From IMG/VR virus record IMGVR_UViG_3300048924_000619, positions 30,138-94,137 of that record: 64,000 nucleotides of DNA. One strand, written 5' to 3'. Made by a program: the position numbers and the translations under genes. Positions 8,028-17,179 of the stretch are shown here, one piece after another (positions within the stretch are counted from its first letter, which is position 1; each line of letters starts with the position of its first letter). The notes below the pieces were generated by a model. It was not told where the DNA came from. It was given only the letters and a program-made list of their open reading frames with translations, and searched no databases. The DNA comes from a virus.

Positions 8028-8615
8028 ATGCCCCCACTCCCTTTCCCTCAAATCGGGTGCTCCATGTTCCCTGTGCTGCCGATCTGGCTCGCGCTGCTGT
8101 TATCCGCCCTATTCATCCCCCTGTTCAGCTTCTCCGACCGCGAAGTCGGCGACGGCAAAGAGGGACTCGTCTCACGCGTCCCGGCCATGGACATCGCCAT
8201 CATCGGCGGCGGCATCCTCGGCGTCCTGGCATTCGGGCCGTCATTCGTCGCGGTAGGCGCGCTCTGGGCCGCAAGCCGGTCGATCGGCTTTGGTGACGGG
8301 GACCTCGACCCATCGACCCTCAAGGACGCGCTCCAGTGCGCCAAGCGCTACGTGATCTGGCTTCCTCTGTCGCTGCAGGCGTATTGGCGCGGCGACGACT
8401 GGCGGTTGCTCGCTGGGCCCCTGGCCGTGGCGATTGTGCTGATCATGCTCATGCGCCTGCACTTCGGCGCGATGACCCGCATGGCCCGGGCCGGCGGCTA
8501 TGCACTGGTGGGCGACGAGAACGCCATCATCGAGAGGGTCGGCGGCGGCGTGTTTGGCGCCGCGCTCTTCGCCTACGGCCTGCTGAGGTCGGGCTTGCTG
8601 CACCTTCCAGGGTAG
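8028..8615 (+). CDS. integral membrane protein, unknown function
   Basis: 195 residues from ATG 8028 behind GAGAGGGGTGA. Hydrophobic segments at about 14-34 (LPIWLALLLSALFIPLF), 55-85 (DIAIIGGGILGVLAFGPSFVAVGALWAA), 128-145 (LLAGPLAVAIVLIMLMRL) and 170-190 predict three to four membrane spans. An acidic loop lies between spans 1 and 2. It lies directly upstream of the RNA cluster. A role in host membrane modification is possible but unsupported. Confidence 0.6.
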   Translation: MPPLPFPQIGCSMFPVLPIWLALLLSALFIPLFSFSDREVGDGKEGLVSRVPAMDIAIIGGGILGVLAFGPSFVAVGALWAASRSIGFGDGDLDPSTLKDALQCAKRYVIWLPLSLQAYWRGDDWRLLAGPLAVAIVLIMLMRLHFGAMTRMARAGGYALVGDENAIIERVGGGVFGAALFAYGLLRSGLLHLPG

Positions 8616-8685
8616 CGCGGGAACCTCCGGGTATACGGGGGACATGGGGTTGAGACGGCCGCTGGGGGGAGGGTAGCTTCCTCTC

Positions 8686-8761
<76 letters not shown>

Positions 8762-8762
<1 letters not shown>

Positions 8763-8780
8763 ATTCGCCCTTTCAGGGCA
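8762..8780 (+). repeat. hairpin repeat R1 (NTTCGCCC...GGGCA)
   Basis: Stem GCCCT/AGGGC with loop TTC, starting at the CCA end of the tRNA. A second small hairpin GCATC-CGA-GATGC follows directly (8779-8791). Confidence 0.6.
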
Positions 8781-9258
8781 TCCGAGATGCGGACCACGCT
8801 CGAATAGGTGGCAATCCCTCCGGGGCCTGCGGACCGAAAGACTGGCGAGCATGGCGCTAAAGGCAAGCTTCTGGCCCGCGCCGGCTGAAAGGCCGGCAAC
8901 AAGATCCCGTGCGAACGGGGCGCGCTTGATGGGAGGCCCGCGGAAGGGCCGAACGTAGCACCCCTAGTAGGCCGGCCCCGAGGCGGTTCGGGTGCCCGTT
9001 GGCGCCGGCGGTTACGGCGTCAGAGGCCCAATGGGCCGCAGTTGGTGGAAGCCCGGCGCCAGTTTCGCCCCTTCGGGGCGTCCGATGCGTCTTGTTGCAG
9101 GTGCAAGAGCCGGCTGCGGTTGCCCGACGGGGCCACCTAGCGAGTGCCGGACGTGGTTGGTGGTTTGGTCGCCCTAGGCGGCCTCGTCCGCCAGCGATCA
9201 AAACCTGAGGGGTTAATGGGCGGTCACCGACGGGAGACCGCCCAAGACTTCCAAATGA
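8763..9258 (+). ncRNA. strongly structured non-coding region between tRNA-Met and tmRNA
   Basis: About 500 nt without a credible gene but packed with short GC-rich hairpins. Several are capped by GNRA-like loops: GCCGGC-TGAAAG-GCCGGC (about 8880-8897), CCCGT-GCGA-ACGGG (about 8906-8919), GGCCC-GCGGAA-GGGCC (about 8935-8950), GGCCC-AAT-GGGCC (about 9025-9037), GGCGGTC/GACCGCC near 9219-9243. The density suggests one or more folded RNAs. Large ornate phage RNAs next to tRNAs (GOLLD, ROOL) are known, but I cannot match this sequence to either. Confidence 0.4.
9062..9080 (+). repeat. hairpin repeat R2
   Basis: Stem GCCCC/GGGGC with loop TTC, exactly 300 nt after R1 and followed by GTCCGATGC, similar to ATCCGAGATGC after R1. 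Confidence 0.55.
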
Positions 9259-9259
9259 G

Positions 9260-9278
9260 AATTCGCCCTTGCAGGGCA
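9260..9278 (+). repeat. hairpin repeat R3, at the 5' side of the tmRNA acceptor piece
   Basis: Stem GCCCT/AGGGC with loop TGC. It stands immediately before the helix-forming and T-arm sequence of the tmRNA acceptor segment, so in at least one case the repeat marks the edge of a functional RNA. Confidence 0.6.
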
Positions 9279-9640
9279 CACAAGCTTTGGTTCGGACCCG
9301 GGTGCAATTCCCGGCGGCTCCACCCAAGCCCATCGACCGCCGCGAGAGCGGGCGGCGCCCGGAGCGAAGGGGCGTTGATGCTAACGGGACGATGGGCTTC
9401 GGGGGGCCGATCAGGATCGACGAGCCAGGGGCGCGGTGAAAGCCGCATTTGATAACTCTGAACGACAACTATCCCATCGCTCAGGCCATCGCGGCCTAGC
9501 AGGAGCCCGGCGGGGGCTTGGCAACAGAACCCCGCCACCCAGAGGCCTAGGCGGGCCAACCGATCACCGAAAGGGACCACGGCGGCGCCGATCGTGGCGA
9601 CTCCCCCGGCCGGTTGGTTCGACCCTAGGCCTCTGGGCCA
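9260..9640 (+). ncRNA. ssrA: circularly permuted two-piece tmRNA precursor
   Basis: The acceptor piece comes first: GGAC, T stem CCGGG/CCCGG with loop TGCAATT, acceptor strand CGGCTCC (9315-9321), discriminator A 9322. An intervening sequence 9325-9402 follows; its ends pair (AAGCCCATCG with CGATGGGCTT). The coding piece starts at GGGGCCG (9403-9409), then ATCAGGATCGACGAG as in canonical tmRNA. GGGGCCG pairs fully with CGGCTCC and places the G3-U70 wobble required for alanine charging. A long-range helix GAGCCAGG (9422-9429) with TTTGGTTC (9286-9293) fits P2. The tag frame 9458-9499 reads LNDNYPIAQAIAA-stop. A hairpin GGCGGGG/CCCCGCC (9509-9515, 9530-9536) follows, then a 14-bp stem 9538-9551/9624-9637. 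The exact 3' end of the coding piece is uncertain. Confidence 0.9.
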
Positions 9641-9971
9641 ACGAGAAGACCGACAGCGCGCCAGCGTACCAGTCTTAGTAAATGGGTGAATCTGGTGGGA
9701 GCCTGACCGCTCCCGTTCCTGAGGGCTGGGGGGGAAGCGATTGATCGTCGCTGATACCGAAGCTCAAGGGCGACAAGATCAGGTTGGCTAGCCCGAACGC
9801 GCCGCAGCACCGCCGGCGCCAGTACGGAGGTCCCGGACCGGTTGCGCGTGCTGGCGCAGCCGCGGAATCCCCGCCCATCGTGGCTTCGGCCTTGAACGTG
9901 GGAAAGTCACCCCGGCTGCGTTCCACGCGGTCGGGCAGGCCCTTCCGGGGGATCCTGATGACCGGGGCATG

Positions 9972-9989
9972 AATTCGCCCGAACGGGCA
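9972..9989 (+). repeat. hairpin repeat R4
   Basis: AATTCGCCC-GAAC-GGGCA, then a stable GTCTGT/ACAGAC hairpin. Confidence 0.55.
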
Positions 9990-10149
9990 ACAGAGGTCTG
10001 TGCCGACAGACGGTCAGGGGCGGCCCCCGCGAGGTTTCGACTTCAGCGACGGGATCGTAAGTCCTTGGGCATCGGCCCGTGCGGTGTGCCGGCGGTTATC
10101 CGGTTGTCCGGGGGCAATTGACTGAACCCCCTCAACAAAGCTGTCAGGA

Positions 10150-10167
10150 GTTGCGCCCGAAGGGGCA
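10150..10167 (+). repeat. hairpin repeat R5
   Basis: GTTGCGCCC-GAAG-GGGCA; the most diverged copy, 178 nt after R4. Confidence 0.5.
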
Positions 10168-10392
10168 CACGAGTTGTCGGCGGGGAGGCGGTTAGCGCCG
10201 CTTCCAGCCAAGGTTGGCCAACCGGGTCAATGCTCTGCGCAGGGCGGCGACCTTAAGCGTGAATGGCATCGCGGTTCGAGTCCGTGGCGCGCACATGGCA
10301 ACCGCCGGCGAAACCATCTGGCGGCGGGGCATCCGAGCTATCGGAGTAGGGCCCCGCCGCTGGGGCAGACTTCCCCCGCCCCTCCCAATTCG

Positions 10393-10400
10393 GTCGTGAC
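10393..10400 (+). promoter_or_regulatory. GTCGTGACNNNA motif before the portal gene
   Basis: GTCGTGAC, GCCA, and a 14-nt spacer ending GGCGC to ATG 10415. No Shine-Dalgarno sequence lies between motif and start. Confidence 0.7.
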
Positions 10401-10414
10401 GCCAGTATCGGCGC

Positions 10415-12160
10415 ATGGCCGACAATCCCGCCGCCGTTGCGACAGATCCGAACGCGCCCGCGTCGGAGCGCCACGACGCGCAGGCTGAGTTCCAGAAGTC
10501 GCACGGCACGGCCGGGATCGCGTCCGAGCTGTTTCCATCCGCGGCGATGGAGCCGGTCATTGCCCGGATCCAAGAGGTTCTGTTCGAGCAGGATCTCAAC
10601 AAGGCCGCGCAGGGAAACCTGATCGTCGGCCCCTGGAAGAACAAGCGGCCGCAAGACGGCGGCCAGTCCGTCTTCCTCGACAATTTCCAGATCCAGACGC
10701 AGGGCCCCTACTGGGATCGGCCTGGCGTCCTGGGCTTCGACGCCATGCGGTCGATGGTCGAGCAAACGCCGATCCTCAACAGCATCGTGCTCACGCGCAT
10801 CCGCCAGGTCCGCCGCTTCTGCCGGCCGCGGATGGGCAACACGGGCCCCGGCTTCGTGATCGAACACGTTGATCCGCAGGTCGAGCTCAACGACGACCAG
10901 CAAGCATCGATCCAACGCCTGACGCAGTTCGTGATCAACTCCGGTTGGGAAACGGACGCCAGGGCCCGCAAGCGCAAGAAGCGCGACCCGTTCGCGGCGA
11001 TGATGGCGAAGCTCGTGCGCGACACGCTCACGATGGACGCCTGCCCGATCGAGACCGAGTTCAAGCGGTCGCGGAGCCTGGGCCTGGACGGTCTCTATGC
11101 GCTGGACGGCGCCACGATCCGCCTGTGCACCGAGGAGGGCTACAACGGTGACGACGAGTTCTTCGCCCTGCAGGTCATCCAGGGCAACATCCGGACCGCC
11201 TACACCTACGACGACCTGATCTATGAGGTGCGGAACCCGCGCACCGACGTGACCGCCTGCGGCTACGGCTACTCCGAGACGGAGATGCTGATCCGCATCG
11301 TCACCTACCTGCTGAACACGATGACGTTCAATGGGTCGTTCTTCGACAAGAACTCGATCCCGCGCGGCATCCTCAACGTCTACGGTCAGTTCACGAACGA
11401 AGACGTCGCGGCGTTCAAGCGCCAGTGGAACGCCATGGTTCGCGGGGTCCAGAACTCCCACAACCTGCCCGTTCTGGTTTCCAAGGACCAGGAGTCCGGG
11501 ACCAACTTCACCGAGGTCGGCGGCCAGCTCAACGAGATGGCCTTCGGGAAATGGCTCTCCTTCCTGACGTCGATCGCGTGCGCGATCTTCGGCGTCGCCC
11601 CCGAAGAAATCTCCATGGAGTCGTTTGCCACGACGAGCCGCGGGCTCGGCGGGAACGACACCGAGGAGAAGCTCGTCTCAGCGAACGACAAGGGCCTCGT
11701 GCCGCTGCTCAACTTCGTCGAGGACATCTACTCCGATTTCATCCTCCAGCCCTTCTCGCCGCAGTACCGGCTGACCTTCAAGGGCCTCGACGATGAGGAC
11801 GAGGACAAGCGCTGGGAGCGTCAGAAGCTCTCGCTCACCTGGAACGAGGTGCGCGCGGTCGACAGCATGGACCCGATCGATGGGCCGCTGGGCGACGCGC
11901 CCATGAACCCCACGCTGATCGGCATCTGGGCTCAGGAGTCCGGCGTCGGCCAGCCAGAAGAGCCGGAAGAGGACTTCGGCGACCCGGACGCCGCCGGCGC
12001 CGATGATGGCGTGCCCGCCAGCGGAGAGCTGGAGGCAGGCCCGCCCGAACAGCAGACAGAAGACGCAGGCGCGCCGGATCTCGGTTCGCCTGCCGGCGGC
12101 GACGAAGTGGCCAAGGCCCTCGATTTCGGCCTGCCGATCTACGTCCTCGACCTGTCGTGA
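10415..12160 (+). CDS. portal protein
   Basis: 581 residues. Portal of the phage head vertex through which DNA passes. The central region shows the usual portal logic: a run of alpha/beta structure, the segment GYGYSETEMLIRIVTYLLNT near 288-307, SIPRGIL, a WNAMVRG motif, and IFGVAPEEISM near 390. The last 90 residues are acidic and Pro/Gly-rich (EEPEEDFGDPDAAG), an extended tail as often seen on portals or attached scaffolds. Its final codons CTG TCG TGA form the next GTCGTGAC motif. Confidence 0.88.
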   Translation: MADNPAAVATDPNAPASERHDAQAEFQKSHGTAGIASELFPSAAMEPVIARIQEVLFEQDLNKAAQGNLIVGPWKNKRPQDGGQSVFLDNFQIQTQGPYWDRPGVLGFDAMRSMVEQTPILNSIVLTRIRQVRRFCRPRMGNTGPGFVIEHVDPQVELNDDQQASIQRLTQFVINSGWETDARARKRKKRDPFAAMMAKLVRDTLTMDACPIETEFKRSRSLGLDGLYALDGATIRLCTEEGYNGDDEFFALQVIQGNIRTAYTYDDLIYEVRNPRTDVTACGYGYSETEMLIRIVTYLLNTMTFNGSFFDKNSIPRGILNVYGQFTNEDVAAFKRQWNAMVRGVQNSHNLPVLVSKDQESGTNFTEVGGQLNEMAFGKWLSFLTSIACAIFGVAPEEISMESFATTSRGLGGNDTEEKLVSANDKGLVPLLNFVEDIYSDFILQPFSPQYRLTFKGLDDEDEDKRWERQKLSLTWNEVRAVDSMDPIDGPLGDAPMNPTLIGIWAQESGVGQPEEPEEDFGDPDAAGADDGVPASGELEAGPPEQQTEDAGAPDLGSPAGGDEVAKALDFGLPIYVLDLS

Positions 12161-12161
12161 C
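12154..12161 (+). promoter_or_regulatory. GTCGTGACNNNA motif overlapping the portal stop codon
   Basis: The TGA of the motif is the portal stop codon. It is followed by GGGA. The start at 12194 is 32 nt away and has a GAGGGG ribosome site. Confidence 0.6.
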
Positions 12162-12193
12162 GGGATAGTGGAGCTCTCATCCGAGGGGATCGC

Positions 12194-12475
12194 ATGGCTG
12201 TTTGGACGCCCGAAGGCCACGTCACGCTGAGTGCAACCTGGACCAAGCTTCTCGACGCGAACCCTCTGCGCCGCTTCCTCAAGTTTGCGCCGTCGACCTC
12301 CTTCTACGACGCCTACTGGACGACCGACGCGAGCGCCGCCGGCACGGCGAACGTCGAGGGCTTTCCCCTGACCGCGGGCGAAGATTTCGGCCTGCAGCCC
12401 GGCGTCTGCCCGACTGACGCGATCTACATGCGCAGTCCATCGGGCGAGGTCGTGACCTTCCGCGAGGGCTTCTAA
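12194..12475 (+). CDS. small structural-type protein, unknown
   Basis: 93 residues, ATG 12194 preceded by GAGGGGATCGC. Aromatic and small residues dominate (STSFYDAYWTTDASAAG), consistent with a beta-rich virion accessory. It precedes the giant GH16/LamG-like gene with a 3-nt gap, so it may be its assembly partner. No family recognised. Confidence 0.5.
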   Translation: MAVWTPEGHVTLSATWTKLLDANPLRRFLKFAPSTSFYDAYWTTDASAAGTANVEGFPLTAGEDFGLQPGVCPTDAIYMRSPSGEVVTFREGF

Positions 12476-12478
12476 CCG

Positions 12479-15400
12479 GTGTCCAAGCTCCCTCCGTTCG
12501 GTCTTTTCCCGACCCCCATCCGGCTGCTCGGAAACAAGGTCGCAGCCGGCGCCGCAGCAAACACGCGAGTCGGCCACCTGCTCTGCAGTGTGTCGGGCGT
12601 GGCGCTGACTGTTGTCTCGGGTCCGTTCTCGATCAGCGGTGGCGACCTCTATACCACCGGCGTCACGGGGGCTGCGGGGACCACGCAGACCGCTCGTATT
12701 CGCGCGACCGGCAGTCCGTTCATCGAGATCGATCAGGACTTCGTCATCTCGGCAGTGGGAGTCGCTGGTCCCCCCGACACGACGCCTGTCGCTTTTGATT
12801 TCGCCGACGTCTCGAACGCCGAGCTGTCCACCGACTATATCTACAGCTTCGTGGTCGCGGGCGTCGACGCGCCCTGTGCGGTCACGGCGACCGGGGCGGT
12901 TCAGGTCAAGATTAGTGGAGGAGCCTACGGGCAAGCTCCGGGAAATGCCGTCCTTGGCGATACGATCACCGTCAAGGTTACTTCGTCGAATAGTTATTCC
13001 ACGCCGGTAAGTGGTTCGTACACAGTCGGAACGCTAACCGATAGTGTCACGATTACGACGAAACTGTCGAGCACGTCAGTCTATGGCGTCGAAATCGGTG
13101 CTACAGGAACCGGCCTCTACGCCGGAATGGCGCTCGATGTCGGCAGTGAATTCACCCAAATGCCGCAGCGGTGGCACCCGTCGAAGAACCCGGATGGGTT
13201 CTTCAAGAGCGGTCCGCTTTACACCTCAACTCTCGGCTTTCCGAGCCCGTGGTGCGCCGCCATCGACCCCTATTGGTTGGGCGCGCGCTCTGAGGTCCCG
13301 GACGGCTTCGGTCTCGACGCCGTCACGCTGATCCCAGGCGGCGGCGCGAACCTGAACATGCGCGTGCCTGACGCCGCGCTGGTTCCCACCCTCCCGACGG
13401 TTTTCACCGGCGCCGGCGGCAAGCCCAACCTCTTGGCTGCGCAACTCTACTCGGCGCCTGGATACCTGATCTCGGCCAAGGGCGACTTCATCGTCGAGGC
13501 GATCATCCAGACGCCGGCGGGCAACCTCCTGGGGATGTGGTCCTCGTTTTGGACCTCGGGCCAGTTCTGGCCGAACGAGGCCGAGATCGACGTTCCGGAG
13601 TTCTTCAAGGCCCTGGCGATCGATACCGGGCCTGGCTCGTCGTCGCGCGCCGATGGCCAGACCTACATCCGGTACAACTCGATCACCAACGGGTCCGACG
13701 GCGGCGGCGCGGGCTCGGAAACACCGGCCTTCCTCGATATCTCGGACAGCCGACCCTACTGGTTTATGGCCAAGAAGACGTCGACCGGGGTCGCCTTCTA
13801 CGACGACTTCGATGTTCAAGGGACGCTTGCCCTTCGCGGAACCGCCGTCAACAACATCAACCGGTACTCCGGTGCGCACGATATCCGCATCGGTATGGGC
13901 GCGGCGCCGTATGGCGCGTCCGGAGCGGCGACGCGGACCTTCGACGCTTCGCAATGGGCGGGCGGCAAGGATCATAAGATCCTCATGTTCCGCGCCTGGA
14001 CGCCTGCCAGCCGGCCGCGCAACTTCCCGACCGTCGATCTGGGCACGGTGAACGTCGCGCCTGGCCAAACGGGCGTGACATTCCAGGTTCCCGCCGCAGC
14101 GACGCTGTGGGCCGGCAAGGTGCTGCCGAACCTCGAGGAGGTCATTGGCGGCTTCTATTCCTACGACAGCCCCGGCGCGCCGACACGCAACGGCACGACC
14201 AAGCTTCCCGGCGGGATGACCTATAGCGCGACGACGCGTCAGATCACTTGGGATGTCCCGTCGACCGAGGGCGGAACGGTCTGCGCTTACATCGTCGGGT
14301 CCTACACCGCCGGCGGCGCAGCGACGCGCGCCCGGGTCACTTTCAAGGTTGCGCCTGCGAAGCAGGGGACCTTCCCGTCGGTGATCGGGATGAACTCGGG
14401 GTCAGTCCTGAACCAGGCGGTCGCGTACACGGACTTCCACTCCGGCGACCTCACCCACTCCTACCAGAGCGTCAGCGCCGACCAGTCCTGGGTCACGGTG
14501 ACGATGGGGGCGAACAACCGCTCCTTCACCCTCACCGGGACAGCACCGGGGGTTGATCAAATCGTGACGGTATCAGGACAGGCGATTAACGGCGCGGGCC
14601 AAGTCACGCCGTTCACGACGACAATCAACGTCTCTTCGGCCTGGAGTTCGTCGGCTTGGTCGGCGCTGAAGCACGACTGGGATTTCACCGACACGACCAA
14701 GGTCTACTCGAACACCACGGGTAGCACGCTCGCCGATCCGACGGCGGGGACCGTCGCGATTGCGATGGTGAAAGACAAGAAGGGCACTGCGGACCTTACG
14801 AATGCCACGGCGAGCACGCGGCCGGTCTACATGAACATCGGCGGCATCCCGATGGCCAAGTTCACCAAGGCCACGCCGACCCATCTCGACAGCGCCAACG
14901 CCGCGATCTCCTCGGAGTTCGGCGGCGTGAACAAGCCCTTCACCGTGGTCATGGCGGTCAAGCGCGGAACGGCCGGCGTCAGCGTGCGGCCTATGTCGCT
15001 CCAGGTCTCCGCGAACTCCTCGCCCGTGGCGGTCCTATACGGCAGCTCCAACTCCTTCGGCTACCAGCGGAACGACGGCACGAACAACCGCACAATCGCC
15101 AGTGCGGGCGGCGTCGCGGCGGTCGATGAAATCCACGTCTGGACGCTCTGCTTCGACGGGACCAACCTCACGCTCCGGAAGGATGGCGTCGAGATCTTGG
15201 CGCCGACGCTCGTCAATGCGCCGCTCTCGATTGCGCTTGTCGGGATCTGCCTGGGGACCCTTCGGTCCAACGCGACGACCTGGGATACCGCCCTGGCCTT
15301 CGACGGGGCGATCGGCCGCGTCTTCGTGTCGACGGACACCTCGATCTCGACCGACGTGGTCCAGGCCGAAAACCTGCTCATGGCGCAGTTCGGCCTGGGC

Positions 15401-17179
15401 GGCACGCCGCCGGTCACGGTCACGGACAACACCCCGGTCATCACCGGGACCGTTGGAGCCAACTACATCAGCTCCACCCCCGTCGCTTCGGGCGGCATCG
15501 GTCCATACACCTGGGACCTCGACCTCACTCTGGGGGGCCCGATCCCGGACGGGTCCACGATGGATCCCGCGACGGGCATCATCAGCGGTGTCCTGACGAC
15601 CGCGGCGACCTACGCGAACATCATCCGCCGCGCCACCGACAGTAGCCCGACGGCGAAGCAAGGGAGCGCGCCGGCGTTCACTGTCACCGTCGCTGCGGCG
15701 AGCTGGACTCCGGCAGCCTGGACGGCGCTCAAGCACGTCTACGACCCTTCCGATGCGACGGCGGTCTTCACCGACACCGCCGGCACGACCGCGGCCAGCC
15801 CGACGGCCGGGACCGACAAGGTCGCGCTGCTGAAGGACAAGAAGGGGACCGCGGACCTCTCCAACGCGACCTCGACAACCCGGCCGGTCTATCAGCTGCT
15901 CAACGGCGTCCCGATGGTGAAATACACCAAGGCGACCCCGACGCACCTGGACAGCACCGCTTCGAACTGGGCGACCGAAATCGCCGGGACAAACACCCCG
16001 TACGCGATCGTCATGGCCGTTAAGCGCGGAACCTCCGGGGTCAGCGTCCGACCGCTCGCATGGTCGACCTCGGCCGGAAGCACGCCGATCCAGCATGTCA
16101 TCGGTTCCAGCGGTGGCTTCGGCTGCCAGCGGAACGACGGCACGACCCGCACAGTCACGACGAGTTTCGGCGAGGCAAACCTCGACGAACTCCACATCTG
16201 GACGTTCATCTACGACGGCACGAACTACATCATCCGCAAGGATGGGGTGGCTGTTGCTGAAAGCCCTCTGGCGGCGCTGACGACGGCGGCGATCACCATC
16301 GCCAACTTCACCGTCGGCACGACCAAGAGCGCCGCCGCGACCTGGGATACGGCCTTCGCCTTTGATGGCGCCTTCGGGGCTATCTACTTCTCGACCGACA
16401 CGACGGTGACCTCGGACATCGTCAACGCCGAGAAATACCTGATGGCGCGCCACGGGATCACGGTCGTGACCCCGACCGAGCTGGTCCCGGGCGCCGCGGT
16501 CCACGCAACGGCGGCGAACGCCAACGTCGACGTTCTTCCGAGCGCCTCGATCGTCGCCGGCGCGCTGGAGCAGTTGATCGTTCGCACTCCCAATCAGCCG
16601 ATCGCAACACCTTCAGGTTGGACCCTCAAGGCCGCCATCGACAACCGCGGCACCCCCGGAGCTGCGGGGTCGGTCGCGGAGCAGCTGTTCGTGAAGTTCA
16701 GCACCGGCTCCGCCGCGGCTCTGACGATCACCGGCACCTACAACAACCTGACGGCGCGGCGCTATGCGACCCTCGGAGTTGATCCCACCAATCCGATCGT
16801 CGGGATCTCGGCCAGCATCTCCGGAGACCCCATCAGCGGCGCGTCCGTCGCAACGACGGCGGTCACGGCCCCGGGGACCACGACACCGTCGGACCATTGC
16901 TTGGTCCGCACCTTCGTGGGTCTCGCTCTCGATGCGACGGCGGCGGGTCAATCGGGCTTCACGAACAGCAGCCTGTCGAACGTCCAGACGGCGGTCTCCT
17001 ATGGGACCCAGATCGGCGTCGGCGGCGTGATCGCGACCAACATCGGCGAGAAGTCGGTGGCTGGGCACGTCAACCCCTGGGCCGGCGCCTTCACCAGCTC
17101 GAAGCAGGTGGCGATCACCTACGCGCTCACGCCTTCGCCGACGGCGGCTGACGTCTTCACCTTCCAAGAGGATTTCTGA
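12479..17179 (+). CDS. giant virion-type protein with GH16-like domain and duplicated lectin-like modules
   Basis: 1566 residues, GTG start. Residues about 230-520 resemble a GH16 beta-glucanase jelly roll; EIDVPE near 368-373 fits the ExDxxE catalytic motif, within ANLLGMWSSFW...NEAEID surroundings. Residues about 520-720 look like Ig-type modules. Two concanavalin/LamG-like repeats follow (about 721-972 and 1076-1327), near copies of each other, sharing KDKKGTADL, AMVKFTKATPTHLDS-type text, VMAVKRGT and RNDGT; an Ig-like module separates them. A C-terminal beta domain closes the protein. It probably sits on the virion surface and binds or cuts host polysaccharide. Sits between portal and acyltransferase, outside the tail-fibre block. 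Confidence 0.65.
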   Translation: MSKLPPFGLFPTPIRLLGNKVAAGAAANTRVGHLLCSVSGVALTVVSGPFSISGGDLYTTGVTGAAGTTQTARIRATGSPFIEIDQDFVISAVGVAGPPDTTPVAFDFADVSNAELSTDYIYSFVVAGVDAPCAVTATGAVQVKISGGAYGQAPGNAVLGDTITVKVTSSNSYSTPVSGSYTVGTLTDSVTITTKLSSTSVYGVEIGATGTGLYAGMALDVGSEFTQMPQRWHPSKNPDGFFKSGPLYTSTLGFPSPWCAAIDPYWLGARSEVPDGFGLDAVTLIPGGGANLNMRVPDAALVPTLPTVFTGAGGKPNLLAAQLYSAPGYLISAKGDFIVEAIIQTPAGNLLGMWSSFWTSGQFWPNEAEIDVPEFFKALAIDTGPGSSSRADGQTYIRYNSITNGSDGGGAGSETPAFLDISDSRPYWFMAKKTSTGVAFYDDFDVQGTLALRGTAVNNINRYSGAHDIRIGMGAAPYGASGAATRTFDASQWAGGKDHKILMFRAWTPASRPRNFPTVDLGTVNVAPGQTGVTFQVPAAATLWAGKVLPNLEEVIGGFYSYDSPGAPTRNGTTKLPGGMTYSATTRQITWDVPSTEGGTVCAYIVGSYTAGGAATRARVTFKVAPAKQGTFPSVIGMNSGSVLNQAVAYTDFHSGDLTHSYQSVSADQSWVTVTMGANNRSFTLTGTAPGVDQIVTVSGQAINGAGQVTPFTTTINVSSAWSSSAWSALKHDWDFTDTTKVYSNTTGSTLADPTAGTVAIAMVKDKKGTADLTNATASTRPVYMNIGGIPMAKFTKATPTHLDSANAAISSEFGGVNKPFTVVMAVKRGTAGVSVRPMSLQVSANSSPVAVLYGSSNSFGYQRNDGTNNRTIASAGGVAAVDEIHVWTLCFDGTNLTLRKDGVEILAPTLVNAPLSIALVGICLGTLRSNATTWDTALAFDGAIGRVFVSTDTSISTDVVQAENLLMAQFGLGGTPPVTVTDNTPVITGTVGANYISSTPVASGGIGPYTWDLDLTLGGPIPDGSTMDPATGIISGVLTTAATYANIIRRATDSSPTAKQGSAPAFTVTVAAASWTPAAWTALKHVYDPSDATAVFTDTAGTTAASPTAGTDKVALLKDKKGTADLSNATSTTRPVYQLLNGVPMVKYTKATPTHLDSTASNWATEIAGTNTPYAIVMAVKRGTSGVSVRPLAWSTSAGSTPIQHVIGSSGGFGCQRNDGTTRTVTTSFGEANLDELHIWTFIYDGTNYIIRKDGVAVAESPLAALTTAAITIANFTVGTTKSAAATWDTAFAFDGAFGAIYFSTDTTVTSDIVNAEKYLMARHGITVVTPTELVPGAAVHATAANANVDVLPSASIVAGALEQLIVRTPNQPIATPSGWTLKAAIDNRGTPGAAGSVAEQLFVKFSTGSAAALTITGTYNNLTARRYATLGVDPTNPIVGISASISGDPISGASVATTAVTAPGTTTPSDHCLVRTFVGLALDATAAGQSGFTNSSLSNVQTAVSYGTQIGVGGVIATNIGEKSVAGHVNPWAGAFTSSKQVAITYALTPSPTAADVFTFQEDF

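Larger units (their letters stand above)
9641..10385 (+). ncRNA. structured non-coding region downstream of tmRNA
   Basis: About 745 nt without a credible gene. Visible structures: GGGAGC-CTGACC-GCTCCC (about 9697-9714), GTCTGT-GCCG-ACAGAC (about 9996-10011), repeats R4 and R5, and a 10-bp hairpin GCGGCGGGGC (10321-10330) with GCCCCGCCGC (10351-10360) that encloses TCCGA-GCTA-TCGGA. The last hairpin shares GGGGCATCCGAG with the sequence after R1. It may be the end of the RNA operon and serve as a terminator before the portal gene. Confidence 0.35.

Noticed and set aside
8763-9258. RNase P RNA or group I intron in the folded region
   Set aside because: No GGAGGAAAGTCC-type or P7/P3 core sequence seen. 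A covariance search would be decisive.
9611-9637. GGTTCGACC at 9616-9624 as a tRNA T loop
   Set aside because: The flanking bases do not form a T stem; they belong to the long stem 9538-9551/9624-9637.
9843-10294. Possible intron-split tRNA: TGCGCGT at 9843-9849 pairs with GCGCGCA at 10287-10293 behind a T-arm-like CGCGG-TTCGAGT-CCGTG
   Set aside because: The sequence after 9849 has no D arm or anticodon arm and no group I intron landmarks were found in between. The pairing is probably chance.
12449-12456. GTCGTGAC inside the gene at 12194
   Set aside because: It lacks the A four bases later and has no start at the expected distance; regarded as background. The same holds near 16465.
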